From assembly GCA_019417465.1 (NCBI GenBank), contig DXVF01000001.1, positions 90,196-154,195 of the forward strand: DNA of 64,000 nucleotides, read 5' to 3'. The position numbers and the translations under genes are program-made. Below the pieces are notes generated by a model. That model was not told the DNA's origin, ran no database searches, and saw only the letters and a program-made list of their open reading frames with translations. The stretch comes from Clostridiales bacterium. GTDB taxonomy: Bacteria; Bacillota; Clostridia; TANB77; CAG-508. Numbering within the stretch: the stretch's first letter is position 1; each line of letters opens with the position of its first letter. This document shows, one piece after another, positions 8,977 to 17,709 of the stretch.

Positions 8977-9904
8977 TTTTTATAGTCCCATAAACTTAAG
9001 ATCATATAATTTAGATAAAACAGTAAAAGAACAATTAGAAATATTAGGCACTCTAGATAATGTAACTAGAAAACATAGTGAAAATGTTGCAAATTTGGTT
9101 TGTAGAATATGTGAATATTTACATTGTAAAAAGGATTTCATAGTTTACTGCACAATCTGTGCATATTTACATGACATTGGTAAATTAATGATTCCAAGTT
9201 CAATCTTACAAAAGCCTGCAAAATTAACTGATGAAGAATACGAAATCATGAAAAAACATACAATATATGGATATGAAATATGTATGAAAGATGAAAAATT
9301 AAGACCATATAGTGCAGGTGCTCTTTATCATCACGAAGCATTAAATGGTTCTGGCTATCCAAATGGTCTTTCTAAAGATGAAATTCCATATGTTGGACAA
9401 ATTATAAGAGTTGCAGATGAATATGATGCAATTGTTTCTAAAAGACAATACAAAACTCATGTAAATATTTCAGAAACTCTTAATGAGTTAATTGAAGACT
9501 CTAAACCTGAAGATATAAAAAAAGAAATTGCATTAGATCAATTAAATATAAATTATCAGGTTGGAAAAATTAATGTTAAAGTACTAAAAGCGTTATTTAA
9601 AGTAGTTATAGATGATATTTATTATGAAATAGACGGACTTTATACATATGTAAAATATTTAAACTCTCAAGTAAAAAGATTAAGACAAATTGATGAATAT
9701 AAAACAAAAATGGATTTATCAACTACAGAAAAAAAACAAAATTATTATATAGATGGAATAAAAATGCTATTACAAGAAAATGAAGATTTATCTAATTACT
9801 TCTCTATTCTTTCAGAATATGAACATGCAATTTCTATTCGCGAAACTAGAATAGAAAAATTGTATAAAGAAATTTCTGTTATAAAAAAACTACAGAAGAA
9901 ATAA
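8957..9904 (+). CDS. HD-GYP domain protein (putative cyclic-di-nucleotide phosphodiesterase)
   Basis: The 315-aa product has an HD-GYP domain: the YLHDIGK motif near residue 75, an H-IYGYE helix near 108, YHHEALNGSGYP near 130 and RVADEYDAI near 153. These are the metal ligands and the GYP signature of enzymes that cleave cyclic di-GMP or related molecules. No receiver or membrane domain is present. The C-terminal 100 residues look helical and coiled-coil-like and may form a partner or sensory surface. The start overlaps the flippase end by 20 bases, so the two are probably one operon. Substrate specificity is inferred only from the family. Confidence 0.85.
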   Translation: MKKENFNFYSPINLRSYNLDKTVKEQLEILGTLDNVTRKHSENVANLVCRICEYLHCKKDFIVYCTICAYLHDIGKLMIPSSILQKPAKLTDEEYEIMKKHTIYGYEICMKDEKLRPYSAGALYHHEALNGSGYPNGLSKDEIPYVGQIIRVADEYDAIVSKRQYKTHVNISETLNELIEDSKPEDIKKEIALDQLNINYQVGKINVKVLKALFKVVIDDIYYEIDGLYTYVKYLNSQVKRLRQIDEYKTKMDLSTTEKKQNYYIDGIKMLLQENEDLSNYFSILSEYEHAISIRETRIEKLYKEISVIKKLQKK

Positions 9905-9920
9905 TGTATTAAGAATTTAT

Positions 9921-9992
9921 GGTACCATTTAGGGGGCGGTTTTTTTTGGCAATTAATAATTGCCAGAAAAGCCCGCCCCCCTAAATGGTACT
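9921..9992. repeat. REP-like nested palindrome A (convergent terminator region)
   Basis: GTACCATTTAGGGGGCGG (9922-9939) pairs with its near-complement ending at 9991, around an inner perfect palindrome GGCAATTAATAATTGCC (9948-9964). G-rich arms are unusual in this AT-rich DNA. It lies between convergent genes and probably also terminates both. Confidence 0.8.
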
Positions 9993-10007
9993 GTTAGTCT
10001 ATTAAAA

Positions 10008-10358
10008 TCATTCACCTAGACCAAAACTAATTCCTAAAGCACTATTTATTTTGTTCATTACAGATTCATCATCTATATGACCAATTTTTTCTTTTAATCT
10101 ACTTTTATCAATTGTTCTTATTTGTTCTGCTAAAACAACTGATTCAGCTTTAAGCCCGCAATTTTCTGGACCAATTTCTATATGCGTTGGTAATTTATTT
10201 TTACCTAATTGAGATGTAATAGCTGCTGCTATTACTGTAGGACTATGTCTATTTCCAACATCGTTTTGTATTATAACTACAGGTCTTATTCCTCCTTGTT
10301 CGGATCCTACTACAGGACTTAAATCTGCATAGAACATATCTCCTCTTTTTACTACCAT
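10008..10358 (-). CDS. MazF/PemK-type mRNA endoribonuclease toxin
   Basis: The 116-aa product closely follows the MazF/EndoA pattern: VKRGDMFYADLSPVVGSEQGG at the N-terminus, RPVVIIQNDVGN, then PTVIAAAIT and KLPTHIEI. This family cleaves mRNA at short specific sequences and is normally neutralised by a small antitoxin. I choose ATG 10358, preceded by GGGAG, rather than the TTG nine bases upstream. No MazE-like antitoxin gene is visible upstream; the preceding gene on the strand is the anchored protein at 10456-11131, about 100 bases away. In Firmicutes the same enzyme is often found as NdoA. Confidence 0.88.
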   Translation of the reverse strand: MVVKRGDMFYADLSPVVGSEQGGIRPVVIIQNDVGNRHSPTVIAAAITSQLGKNKLPTHIEIGPENCGLKAESVVLAEQIRTIDKSRLKEKIGHIDDESVMNKINSALGISFGLGE

Positions 10359-10455
10359 CTTACTCAACTCCCAGTATTTGTATATCTATAATCTTATTTA
10401 GTTGATATATTTAAATATTAGCTTCTTAAGATAAAATGATAGCTTAAATAATATT

Positions 10456-11131
10456 TTAGAAATCTTGCAGACCTATATTTTTTACTTGAAACGCTAAAAC
10501 CTCTTCTTTACTCAAACTATCTATTTCTATCTCTTTATATGATATGTAAATTATAGTTTTTTTGTTAACATCTTGTATTAACATTCTAGTTGGTTTATAG
10601 GTTTTATTGTCGATATATAATTTTTTATATGCTATATATTTAGTACTATTCTCTACTTTTGTTTCCATTACAATTTCATTGTTTTCTTCTTTAATACTTT
10701 TCTCGTTGCAACTTTTATAATCTTGTATAAAACTTCCGAATCCACAAACAATTATCTACCATATACTGATAATTTTCATATATACTGCTTAATCCTAGAT
10801 TAGAGTTATTAATTGTTAAACTTGCCCCATCATATATAGTTTCTAATCCTTTTATATTTTCTGGTTCTATTACTTCTTGTTTTGATATATTAGGCGTTGT
10901 ATATTTTTGCATTAATACATACTTATTTTCATTTTTATTGCTTTCTACTTTCAGTTCAATTTTAGCTTTATATGAACTAATATTTAAAATATATTCCTCA
11001 ACTTGCTCAGTTGATTTACTAGTTATATTATTTCCAATATTAATTTTTTTATAATTGTTTTTTACAAAAAATAAAACTATAATTGCAATAACTATTAAAA
11101 CAATAAATATAATCACTTTTTTATTCTTCAT
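10456..11131 (-). CDS. Membrane-anchored extracellular protein, LolA/GerS-like, one +1 frameshift
   Basis: A 224-aa product with an N-terminal membrane anchor (residues about 4-23, no lipobox Cys), followed by an extracellular domain. Motifs include STEQVEEYILNISSYKAKIELKVESNKNENKYV and QEVIEPENIKGLETIYDG, a pattern like the LolA-fold outer-membrane-lipoprotein-sorting and GerS-type proteins of Clostridia. The first frame ends near 10715. At CGG (10736-10738), after ATT, a +1 shift onto GGA gives WIGSFIQDY and continues through TRMLIQDVNKKTIIYISYK to the stop at 10456. It sits between dusB and the MazF gene on the same strand. The family assignment is tentative. Confidence 0.7.
10736..10738 (-). 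other. +1 frameshift site CGG in the anchored-protein gene
   Basis: Context ATT CGG A; skipping C gives GGA (Gly) and joins the two halves of the extracellular domain. Confidence 0.85.
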
Positions 11132-11260
11132 TTAAATCCCCTTCTTCCAATAAAATTTCTATAAGAACAATAGCGGGCTTTTTTGAACATTTTCTCTTTC
11201 TAGAACATTTTAAAGCTCGCGTTTAATTGTTCGTGTGCCAATTTTTGATAAAAAATTGGC

Positions 11261-11337
11261 ATGCAATTATTTTTATATAATAGGAAAGACATGTTAGTTA
11301 AATTTTTCTCTATAATAGAACTTTCCTATTATATAAA
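11261..11337. repeat. Dispersed dyad repeat, copy 2, with an adjacent hairpin
   Basis: CAATTATTTTTATATAATAGGAAAG is followed by TTAGTTAAATTT and the inverted end CTTTCCTATTATATA. Just upstream, TGCCAATTTTT and AAAAATTGGCA (about 11236-11262) form a separate perfect hairpin. The block lies between dusB and the anchored-protein gene; the rest of the 240-base gap has an imperfect dyad (GAACAATAGCGGGC and GCTCGCGTTTAATTGTTC) and no gene. Confidence 0.75.
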
Positions 11338-11373
11338 AAAGAATAGATTTTATCTATTCTTTTTTATTTATAT

Positions 11374-12351
11374 TCATATTGATTTAAAGTATTCTTTTAG
11401 ACAATCTATAACTTCTTGTTTTGTCTTTAATGTATTTATTTTTTCTCTTATTCTACTTGCATCTTTTAAATTTTTTATATACCAGCTAAGGTGTTTTCTC
11501 ATCTCTTTAATTCCGATATCTTCTCCTTTTTCTTCTACTTCTAAATTAATATGTTCTATTATTAGTTTTAATTTTTGTTCGTTATTTGGAAATAAATTAT
11601 CATACTTTCCAGTCTTTAAGTAATCTATAATATGTTTAAAAATCCAAGGTTCTCCAAGTGATGCTCTTCCTATCATAATACCATCTACATTTGTTTGTTC
11701 AAACATTTTTTTAGCACTTTCTGGTGATTTAACATCACCATTACCAAAAATAGGAATGTTAACACTTTCTTTTACTTTTTTTATTATATCCCAATCGGCT
11801 TTTCCTGAATAGAATTCCTCTCTTGTTCTTCCATGAACTGTTATTGCTAAGGCTCCTGCCTCTTCTATTATTTTAGCAGCTTCCACTGCAACTATATTTT
11901 CATCATTCCAGCCTTTTCTTATTTTCACCGTTATTGGTATATTTGATACTTTCACTACATTTGTTACTATTTCCCCTACTAAATCTAAATTTAATAAAAG
12001 TTTACTTCCATCACCATTTTTTACTACTTTTGGTGCTGGGCACCCCATATTTATGTCTATAATATCTGCTTTATCTTGTAAATATTTAGTAGCATATACC
12101 ATAGCTTCTACATCACTTCCAAAAATTTGAACTGCTATTGGTCTTGTCTCATTTTTCATATTTAAAAGTTTCTTTGTTTTTTCATCACCATAAAAAAGAG
12201 CCTTAGCACTTATCATTTCTGTATAAACTAGACCTGGTCCAAACTCTTTACATAATAGTCTAAATGGCAGGTCTGTTATCCCTGCCATTGGTGCTAATAC
12301 TACATTATTTTCTAATATTACATTTCCTATTTTTAAAGGCTTTATATACAT
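11374..12351 (-). CDS. dusB: tRNA-dihydrouridine synthase DusB
   Basis: An FMN-dependent reductase that converts uridine to dihydrouridine in tRNA. The 325-aa product has the N-terminal LAPMAGITDLPFR motif, YTEMISAKAL, the catalytic-cysteine motif DINMGCPAPKVVKNGDGS near residue 95-115, VKIRKGW, the phosphate-binding ITVHGRTREEFYSG and GNGDVKSPESA, and MIGRASLGEPWIF. Length is standard. It starts at ATG 12351 after AAAAGGAAGAG. A hairpin lies in the short gap after rodA, so dusB may be read from the min-rodA transcript or from its own promoter. Confidence 0.95.
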   Translation of the reverse strand: MYIKPLKIGNVILENNVVLAPMAGITDLPFRLLCKEFGPGLVYTEMISAKALFYGDEKTKKLLNMKNETRPIAVQIFGSDVEAMVYATKYLQDKADIIDINMGCPAPKVVKNGDGSKLLLNLDLVGEIVTNVVKVSNIPITVKIRKGWNDENIVAVEAAKIIEEAGALAITVHGRTREEFYSGKADWDIIKKVKESVNIPIFGNGDVKSPESAKKMFEQTNVDGIMIGRASLGEPWIFKHIIDYLKTGKYDNLFPNNEQKLKLIIEHINLEVEEKGEDIGIKEMRKHLSWYIKNLKDASRIREKINTLKTKQEVIDCLKEYFKSI

Positions 12352-12410
12352 TTTTCTCTTCCTTTTCTAGGCAAAAGGGCAGGGAAAACTTTCCCCTTTG
12401 CTTAACGTTT

Positions 12411-13517
12411 TTATTCTACAAATATTGCTTTCTTTCTTCTTGCACTTATGTTTAGTAACAATGCCACAAGTACAAAGTTAGTTAATAATGAACTTCCACC
12501 ATAACTCACAAATGGAAGTGGAACACCTGTTATAGGTAAAAGTCCCATTGTCATTCCTATATTCTCTACCATGTGGAACATAAAAACCCCAGCAATTCCC
12601 ATTGCAATATATGACCCTAGATTATCTTTAGCAGTCTTTGCAACATATATTGCTTTTGTAATTAGTACTACATATAAAACAATAACACCTGCACTTACAA
12701 TAAATCCCATTTCTTCTCCAATTACAGAGAAAATGAAATCTGTTGTTTTAGGATATAAAAATCCTAATTGAGTTTGGTTTCCTTTTGTGATTCCCATTCC
12801 AAAAAGTTGTCCTGCTCCTATTGCAAGTTTTGATTGTATAACATTATATCCTGCTCCTCTTGGATCCAAGTTAGGATTTAAAAAAACATCAATTCTTGTT
12901 TTTGCATGTTCTGGTAATACAAAAAAATATAATAATGGGACAACAACTATAACTGACAAAATTGCTCCTATTATATATTTTTTATTAATCCCTGATACAA
13001 AAAGCATAAAGATAGTTGCTACTAAAAAAGCAAGAGCAGTACCATAATCTGGTTGTTTTATAATTAATAGAACTGGAACTGCCACAATAAGTAAAACTAA
13101 AAATAATTTCAAAGGTTTACTTATATCATTTTCATCTTGTTTTTGTACTCTAACAATTCCTTTCGCCAGTAATAAGATTACAAATATTTTTGCAAATTCG
13201 GCTGGTTGAAAAGAAAAAGGTCCTATATCAAACCAACTTGTTGCACCATTAACAGGAGTAGTAAATAATACTAAAACTAACAATATAAGTATAATACCAT
13301 ATCCAATCTGAGATATATTTGCAATTATTTCATAATCTAATGAAATAATTAGTATAACAATTGGTATACTAATTATTAACCACATTATTTGTTTTTTTAA
13401 TTCTTCAAATCCAGAGCTTTGAGTTGATGAATATAAAGCTACCAGTCCTATACCTATTAACAGGAGAGTACAAATCAAAATACCCCACTCGATATTTTTT
13501 AATATTTTTTTCTTCAT
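12411..13517 (-). CDS. rodA: Rod-shape SEDS glycosyltransferase RodA
   Basis: A SEDS-family peptidoglycan polymerase that works with a class B PBP in cell elongation. The 368-aa product has about ten membrane segments and the family motifs GATSWFDIGPFSFQPAEFAK (near residue 90-110), KQPDYGTAL, GKGNQTQLGFLYPKTTDFIFSVIGEE-like loop, and GVPLPFVSYGGSSLL near the C-terminus. It lies 26 bases downstream of minE. A rodA gene next to minD-minE is common in Clostridia and fits RodA better than FtsW or SpoVE. Confidence 0.9.
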   Translation of the reverse strand: MKKKILKNIEWGILICTLLLIGIGLVALYSSTQSSGFEELKKQIMWLIISIPIVILIISLDYEIIANISQIGYGIILILLVLVLFTTPVNGATSWFDIGPFSFQPAEFAKIFVILLLAKGIVRVQKQDENDISKPLKLFLVLLIVAVPVLLIIKQPDYGTALAFLVATIFMLFVSGINKKYIIGAILSVIVVVPLLYFFVLPEHAKTRIDVFLNPNLDPRGAGYNVIQSKLAIGAGQLFGMGITKGNQTQLGFLYPKTTDFIFSVIGEEMGFIVSAGVIVLYVVLITKAIYVAKTAKDNLGSYIAMGIAGVFMFHMVENIGMTMGLLPITGVPLPFVSYGGSSLLTNFVLVALLLNISARRKKAIFVE

Positions 13518-13543
13518 ATTACAATCTCCAAATTATATTCAAG

Positions 13544-14176
13544 TTATGCATTATTTTTAGTAGTAGTTTTTTTTGTAACTTTTTTGGTTGACGTCTTTTT
13601 TGAAGTGATTTTTTTCTTATTGTTATCTTCTTCTTTTTTTTCAGTTTCTTTTTTATTGTTCTTTAGTTCCTTCAATTTATCTTTATTATCATCTTTAGGC
13701 TGACTATCTTCTTTACTATCTTGTCTTTTTTCTATTTTTTTAGAAGCTTCTTTTATATCTTTATTTTCTTTTGCAGATTCTTCTTTTTTTGTTACACTTT
13801 TTTTAGCTCCTTTTTCTTCTCTATTACTTTTTTCTTCATTATTATCAGAGTTTTTTAATTCTTTTACTGTATTTTTATTTTCATCTTTTATGCTAATAAT
13901 AGGAATATTGGCATATAGAGCTGGTGCACCAGATGTACCATCTTCATTTGTTTTGTTTGTTAATCTAACATCTATTTCACTTTCATCTACATTAATATAT
14001 TTTTTTATTACATCTATTATTTCTTGTTTCATCATTTCTAAAAAGTCTGCAGATACATTTGCCCTATCTTGCATAAGAACTAAATGTAATCTTTCTTTTG
14101 CTGTATCTTTTGATTTCGCATCTTGCATCTCGCCTTTGCCAAACTTTTTAAAAAAACTAATTATGCCTTCAAACAT
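13544..14176 (-). CDS. minE: Cell-division topological factor MinE with long lysine-rich tail
   Basis: MinE drives pole-to-pole or polar positioning of MinD. The first 90 or so residues match the family: an N-terminal amphipathic helix (MFEGIISFFKKF), RLHLVLMQDRANVSADFLEMMKQEI, and the dimer strand region. I take ATG 14176 after GGAGGAAATAAGC, not the GTG 15 bases upstream. The protein is 210 aa, more than twice the usual 85-95. The extra 115 residues are almost entirely Lys, Glu, Asp, Asn, Ser and Thr and end KKTSTKKVTKKTTTKNNA, so they are probably disordered and could bind nucleic acid or membrane. Confidence 0.88.
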   Translation of the reverse strand: MFEGIISFFKKFGKGEMQDAKSKDTAKERLHLVLMQDRANVSADFLEMMKQEIIDVIKKYINVDESEIDVRLTNKTNEDGTSGAPALYANIPIISIKDENKNTVKELKNSDNNEEKSNREEKGAKKSVTKKEESAKENKDIKEASKKIEKRQDSKEDSQPKDDNKDKLKELKNNKKETEKKEEDNNKKKITSKKTSTKKVTKKTTTKNNA

Positions 14177-14199
14177 GCTTATTTCCTCCACACTAGTAC

Positions 14200-14994
14200 T
14201 TATTTTCTTCTGAAAAAGTTTAATATTTTAGCAAGAAATCCTTCATCTCTCCCTGGAATTGTTACTTCAATATTATCACCTAAAACTCTTCTAGCAATTT
14301 CTATATATGCTTTCCCTGATGGTGCTTTTTTATTTGAAACTGCAGGTTCACCTTTATTTGTTTGTGTAATTATGTATTCATCATCTGGTATAACACCAAT
14401 TAAATCGATAGAAAGTAAATCAACGATGTCATCAACATCCATCATTTCTCCTCTTTTTACCATATTAGGCCTTAATCTATTAATAATTAACTCAGGGTTT
14501 TTTATTTCAGATGCTTCTAAAAGACCAATAATTCTATCTGCATCACGGATAGATGATATCTCTGCTGTAGTAACAACAATAGCTCTATCTGCACCTGCAA
14601 TAGCATTTTTAAAACCTTGTTCTATTCCTGCTGGACAATCTATTAATATATAGTCAAATTCTTCTTTTAGTTTACTTGTAAGTTCTTTCATTTGTTCTTC
14701 ATTTACTGCACTTTTATCTCTTGTTTGGGCTGCAGGAAGTAAAAAAAGTTCATTAAAACGTTTATCTTTTATTAAAGCTTGTCTTAATTTACATTTCTCT
14801 TCTACAACATCTACTATATCGTATACTATTCTATTTTCTAATCCCATTACTACATCTAGATTCCTAAGTCCTATATCAGTATCTACCAATACTACCTTTT
14901 TTCCATTTAGTGCTAATGCAGAACCTAGATTAGCTGTAGTTGTTGTCTTTCCTACTCCACCTTTTCCAGATGTTACAACTATAACTTCTCCCAT
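14200..14994 (-). CDS. minD: Septum-site ATPase MinD
   Basis: A ParA/MinD-family ATPase that binds the membrane and helps place the division site. The deviant Walker A motif SGKGGVGKTTTTANLG is at residues 9-24, DTDIGLRNLDVVMGLE follows, DCPAGIEQGF is near residue 120, and the amphipathic membrane-targeting helix AKILNFFRRK is the C-terminus. The product is 264 aa, as expected. It starts at ATG 14994 after GAGGAAAA. minE begins 24 bases downstream. No minC is visible upstream; the next 430 bases are non-coding. Confidence 0.96.
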   Translation of the reverse strand: MGEVIVVTSGKGGVGKTTTTANLGSALALNGKKVVLVDTDIGLRNLDVVMGLENRIVYDIVDVVEEKCKLRQALIKDKRFNELFLLPAAQTRDKSAVNEEQMKELTSKLKEEFDYILIDCPAGIEQGFKNAIAGADRAIVVTTAEISSIRDADRIIGLLEASEIKNPELIINRLRPNMVKRGEMMDVDDIVDLLSIDLIGVIPDDEYIITQTNKGEPAVSNKKAPSGKAYIEIARRVLGDNIEVTIPGRDEGFLAKILNFFRRK

Positions 14995-15433
14995 AAACTA
15001 TTTTTCCTCCTTAGGCTATTTAAATTGTGCATAACCATATTTTTTACTATAATATATTATCCTGAAAATGCCAAAAAGTCAAGCTAAAAGGCATACTTTA
15101 TGTAAAATATTATTTTTTCTTATATATGCTTTTAGGTTTTATATTAAACATTTGTTTTTCATTTTTTTTAGTATTCAACAATTCTATAATTAAATAACAG
15201 TTTTAATTTTATATGCAATTTAGGAATGTGCTTAGCCTTTTATATTTTTATAACTGCATTTACTTTCAATAAAAATGATTATTTATTTTAAATAATTTTA
15301 TCATTACAAACCTTAGTTTTAAACTACCATACATATTTTTTTCTGACCTAATAGTCTAAGTTTTTCGCTTGACATTCACCCTTTTTAGGCATATACTTTA
15401 AGAAAATTATAGCTAAGGAGGTTATTTAAATAA
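14995..15433. other. Intergenic region without a gene (minD / porG divergent promoters)
   Basis: About 440 bases separating divergent minD and porG. I find no plausible gene, tRNA or repeat in it. It should hold the minD promoter (none obvious) and holds a clear promoter for porG at 15369-15397. Confidence 0.7.
15369..15397 (+). promoter_or_regulatory. Near-consensus SigA promoter of the porGDAB operon
   Basis: TTGACA (15369-15374) and TATACT (15392-15397) are separated by exactly 17 bases. The porG ribosome binding site (AAGGAGG) follows about 20 bases downstream. Near-perfect boxes suggest strong, constitutive expression. Confidence 0.85.
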
Positions 15434-16015
15434 ATGAATGATTTAATTGAAATTAGATGGCATGGTAGAGGCGGTCAAGGTGCAAAAACTGCATCACTTT
15501 TGCTTGCTGACGCAGCATTTAATACTGGTAAATATATTCAAGGTTTTCCAGAATATGGTCCAGAGAGAATGGGTGCACCAATTACTGCATATAACCGTAT
15601 TGCTAATTCACCAATTCGTATCCATAGCAACATTTATGAACCTGACTATGTAGTTGTTGTAGATGATACATTATTAGAATCTATAAATGTAACTGCTGGT
15701 TTAAAAGAATCTGGTGCCATTGTTATAAATACAACAAAAGATGCAGATTATTTAAAAAATGTATTAAAAGATTATAAAGGAAATATATACACAATCGATG
15801 CAAGAAAAGTATCTATGGAGGCTCTTGGAAAATACTTTCCTAATACTCCAATGCTTGCTGCTATTGTTAAAGTTAGTGGAATTATGACAGATGAAGAACT
15901 TCTAAATGATATGGAAGGTTCTTTTAAACATAAATTTGCCAAAAAACCAGAAGTAATTGAAGGTAATATGAAAGCATTAACTTTGGCTTTAAAAGAAGTA
16001 AAAAAAGTAAACTAA
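15434..16015 (+). CDS. porG: Pyruvate:ferredoxin oxidoreductase, gamma subunit
   Basis: The gamma subunit of four-subunit pyruvate (2-oxoacid):ferredoxin oxidoreductase, which converts pyruvate and CoA to acetyl-CoA, CO2 and reduced ferredoxin. The 193-aa product has the family start IRWHGRGGQGAKTAS, the QGFPEYGPERMGAPI motif and a C-terminal VKVSGIMTDEELL segment. It starts at ATG 15434 after AAGGAGG. It is the first gene of a gamma-delta-alpha-beta operon; a 110-base gap follows before porD. Confidence 0.93.
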   Translation: MNDLIEIRWHGRGGQGAKTASLLLADAAFNTGKYIQGFPEYGPERMGAPITAYNRIANSPIRIHSNIYEPDYVVVVDDTLLESINVTAGLKESGAIVINTTKDADYLKNVLKDYKGNIYTIDARKVSMEALGKYFPNTPMLAAIVKVSGIMTDEELLNDMEGSFKHKFAKKPEVIEGNMKALTLALKEVKKVN

Positions 16016-16124
16016 AATGCCTTAGGAAACGTTTTTTACTATGTATATCGCACTTTCTTGGACCTGACTATAGGCAAAAAAATAATCTAAAAATAAAAAT
16101 TTAAAAGAAAAGGAGTTAAAACAT

Positions 16125-16430
16125 ATGTCTGAAAATATTAACATACATACACCAGCCAATAAATTAACTATCGGCGGAAATATATATGAAGCTGGAAATG
16201 CTAAAAGTTTTAAAACAGGCGATTGGAGATCTGTAAAACCAGTATACCTTTCTGAAAAATGTAAACAATGTGGTTTATGTTTTCCAGTATGTCCTGATGA
16301 TGCAATTCCAGTTAATAAAGATCAAAAAAGAGAAGACTTTAACTACGACTATTGCAAAGGTTGTGGAATATGTGCTAAAGTTTGCCCTTTTAAAGCAATT
16401 GAAATGAAAGAAGAAGGAGGAGATGAATAA
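16125..16430 (+). CDS. porD: Pyruvate:ferredoxin oxidoreductase, delta (ferredoxin) subunit
   Basis: A 101-aa 2[4Fe-4S] electron-transfer subunit. The two cluster-binding motifs are CKQCGLCFPVCP near residue 46 and CKGCGICAKVCP near residue 77. The upstream sequence GDWRSVKPVYLSEKC is typical of PorD. It is preceded by AAAGGAG, and its stop overlaps the start of porA (ATAATGG), indicating coupled translation. Confidence 0.94.
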   Translation: MSENINIHTPANKLTIGGNIYEAGNAKSFKTGDWRSVKPVYLSEKCKQCGLCFPVCPDDAIPVNKDQKREDFNYDYCKGCGICAKVCPFKAIEMKEEGGDE

Positions 16431-17615
16431 TGGGAATTAGAGAACGTTTAAGTGGTAATGAAGCTGCAGCTATCGCGATGAAACAAATTAATCCTGATGT
16501 TGTAGCAGCCTTCCCTATCACACCTTCTACAGAAATACCACAATATTTTTCTACTTTTGTTAGCAATGGAACTGTTGATACAGAATTTGTTGCTGTTGAA
16601 AGCGAACACAGTGCTATGACTGCATGTATTGGTGCAGAAGCTGCTGGTCGGAAGAGCCATGACTGCAACGTCAGCAAATGGTTTATCACTTATGTGGGAA
16701 ATGATTTATATAGCATCTAGTTTAAGACTTCCAATTGTAATGTCACTTGTAAACCGTGCTGTTTCTGGTCCGTTAAATATTCATAACGACCACTCTGATG
16801 CAATGGGTGTTCGTGATAGTGGCTGGATTATGCTATTTAGTGAAAATAACCAAGAAGCTTACGACAATTTATTAATGGCTCATAAAATTGCAGAGCATAA
16901 AGATGTTTTACTTCCATTAATGGTTTGTCAAGATGGTTTTATTACATCACATTCTATAGAAAATATTGAATTATTAGAAGATAACAAAGTAAAAGCTTTT
17001 GTTGGAAAATATAAACCAGAACATTATTTATTAAATCGTAAAGAACCAATTGCAATTGGTCCACTTGATTTACAAGCTTATTTATTCGAACATAAATATC
17101 AACAATCTATAGCTATGAAAAATGCTAAAAAAGTAATTTTAGATGTAGCTAAAGAATTTGAAGAGTTAACAGGTAGAAAATATTCTTTCTTTGAAGAATA
17201 TAAGTTAGAAGATGCAGAAATTGCAATTGTTTGTATGAACTCAACAGCAGGTACTACAAAATACGTTGTAGACTATTTAAGAGAAAAAGGAATAAAAGCT
17301 GGTCTTTTAAAGTTAAGAGTATTTAGACCATTCCCAGCTGAAGAAATTGCAAAAGCATTATCTGGTTTAAAAGCTGTAGCAGTACTTGATAAAGCTGATT
17401 CTTTAAATGCTGCAGGAGGAGCACTATTTGAAGATGTTACATCTGCTATGTATGTAAACAAAGCTCAAGTGCCAATGTGTAATTATATTTATGGTATTGG
17501 TGGTAGAGATGTAGCAGCAAAAGATATCGAAAGTGTTTTTGAAGATTTGCAAAAAATTGTTTCTGATGGAAATATCGATAATCCTTATCGTTATTTAGGA
17601 TTAAGAGAAAATTGA
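16430..17615 (+). CDS. porA: Pyruvate:ferredoxin oxidoreductase, alpha subunit, one +1 frameshift
   Basis: The alpha subunit holds part of the active site that contacts thiamine diphosphate. It starts IRERLSGNEAAAIAMKQINPDVVAAFPITPSTEIPQ. The first frame would end at 16718-16720. At CGG (16649-16651), after GGT, a +1 shift onto GGA gives EAAGGRAMTATSANGLSLM, the conserved region of the family. It continues through SENNQEAYDNLLMAHKIAE, CQDGFITSHSIE and a C-terminal transketolase-like domain. The joined product is 394 aa, the standard PorA length. An enzyme central to energy metabolism being split strongly argues for functional recoding rather than decay. Confidence 0.95.
16649..16651 (+). other. 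+1 frameshift site CGG in porA
   Basis: Context GGT CGG A; skipping C gives GGT GGA AGA GCC. The zero frame stops 23 codons later. Confidence 0.92.
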
Positions 17616-17709
17616 TGAATTTATCAATAATACTTTTAGAAAGATATTATAAATCGGTTTATAGGTAAATCCAAAAAAACCTAAATATATTATACAAGGA
17701 ATGAATAAT

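Noticed and set aside
16430..17615. porA as two separate subunit genes
   Set aside because: The two frames overlap exactly at a conserved motif and together give one standard 394-aa alpha subunit; no ribosome binding site precedes the second part.
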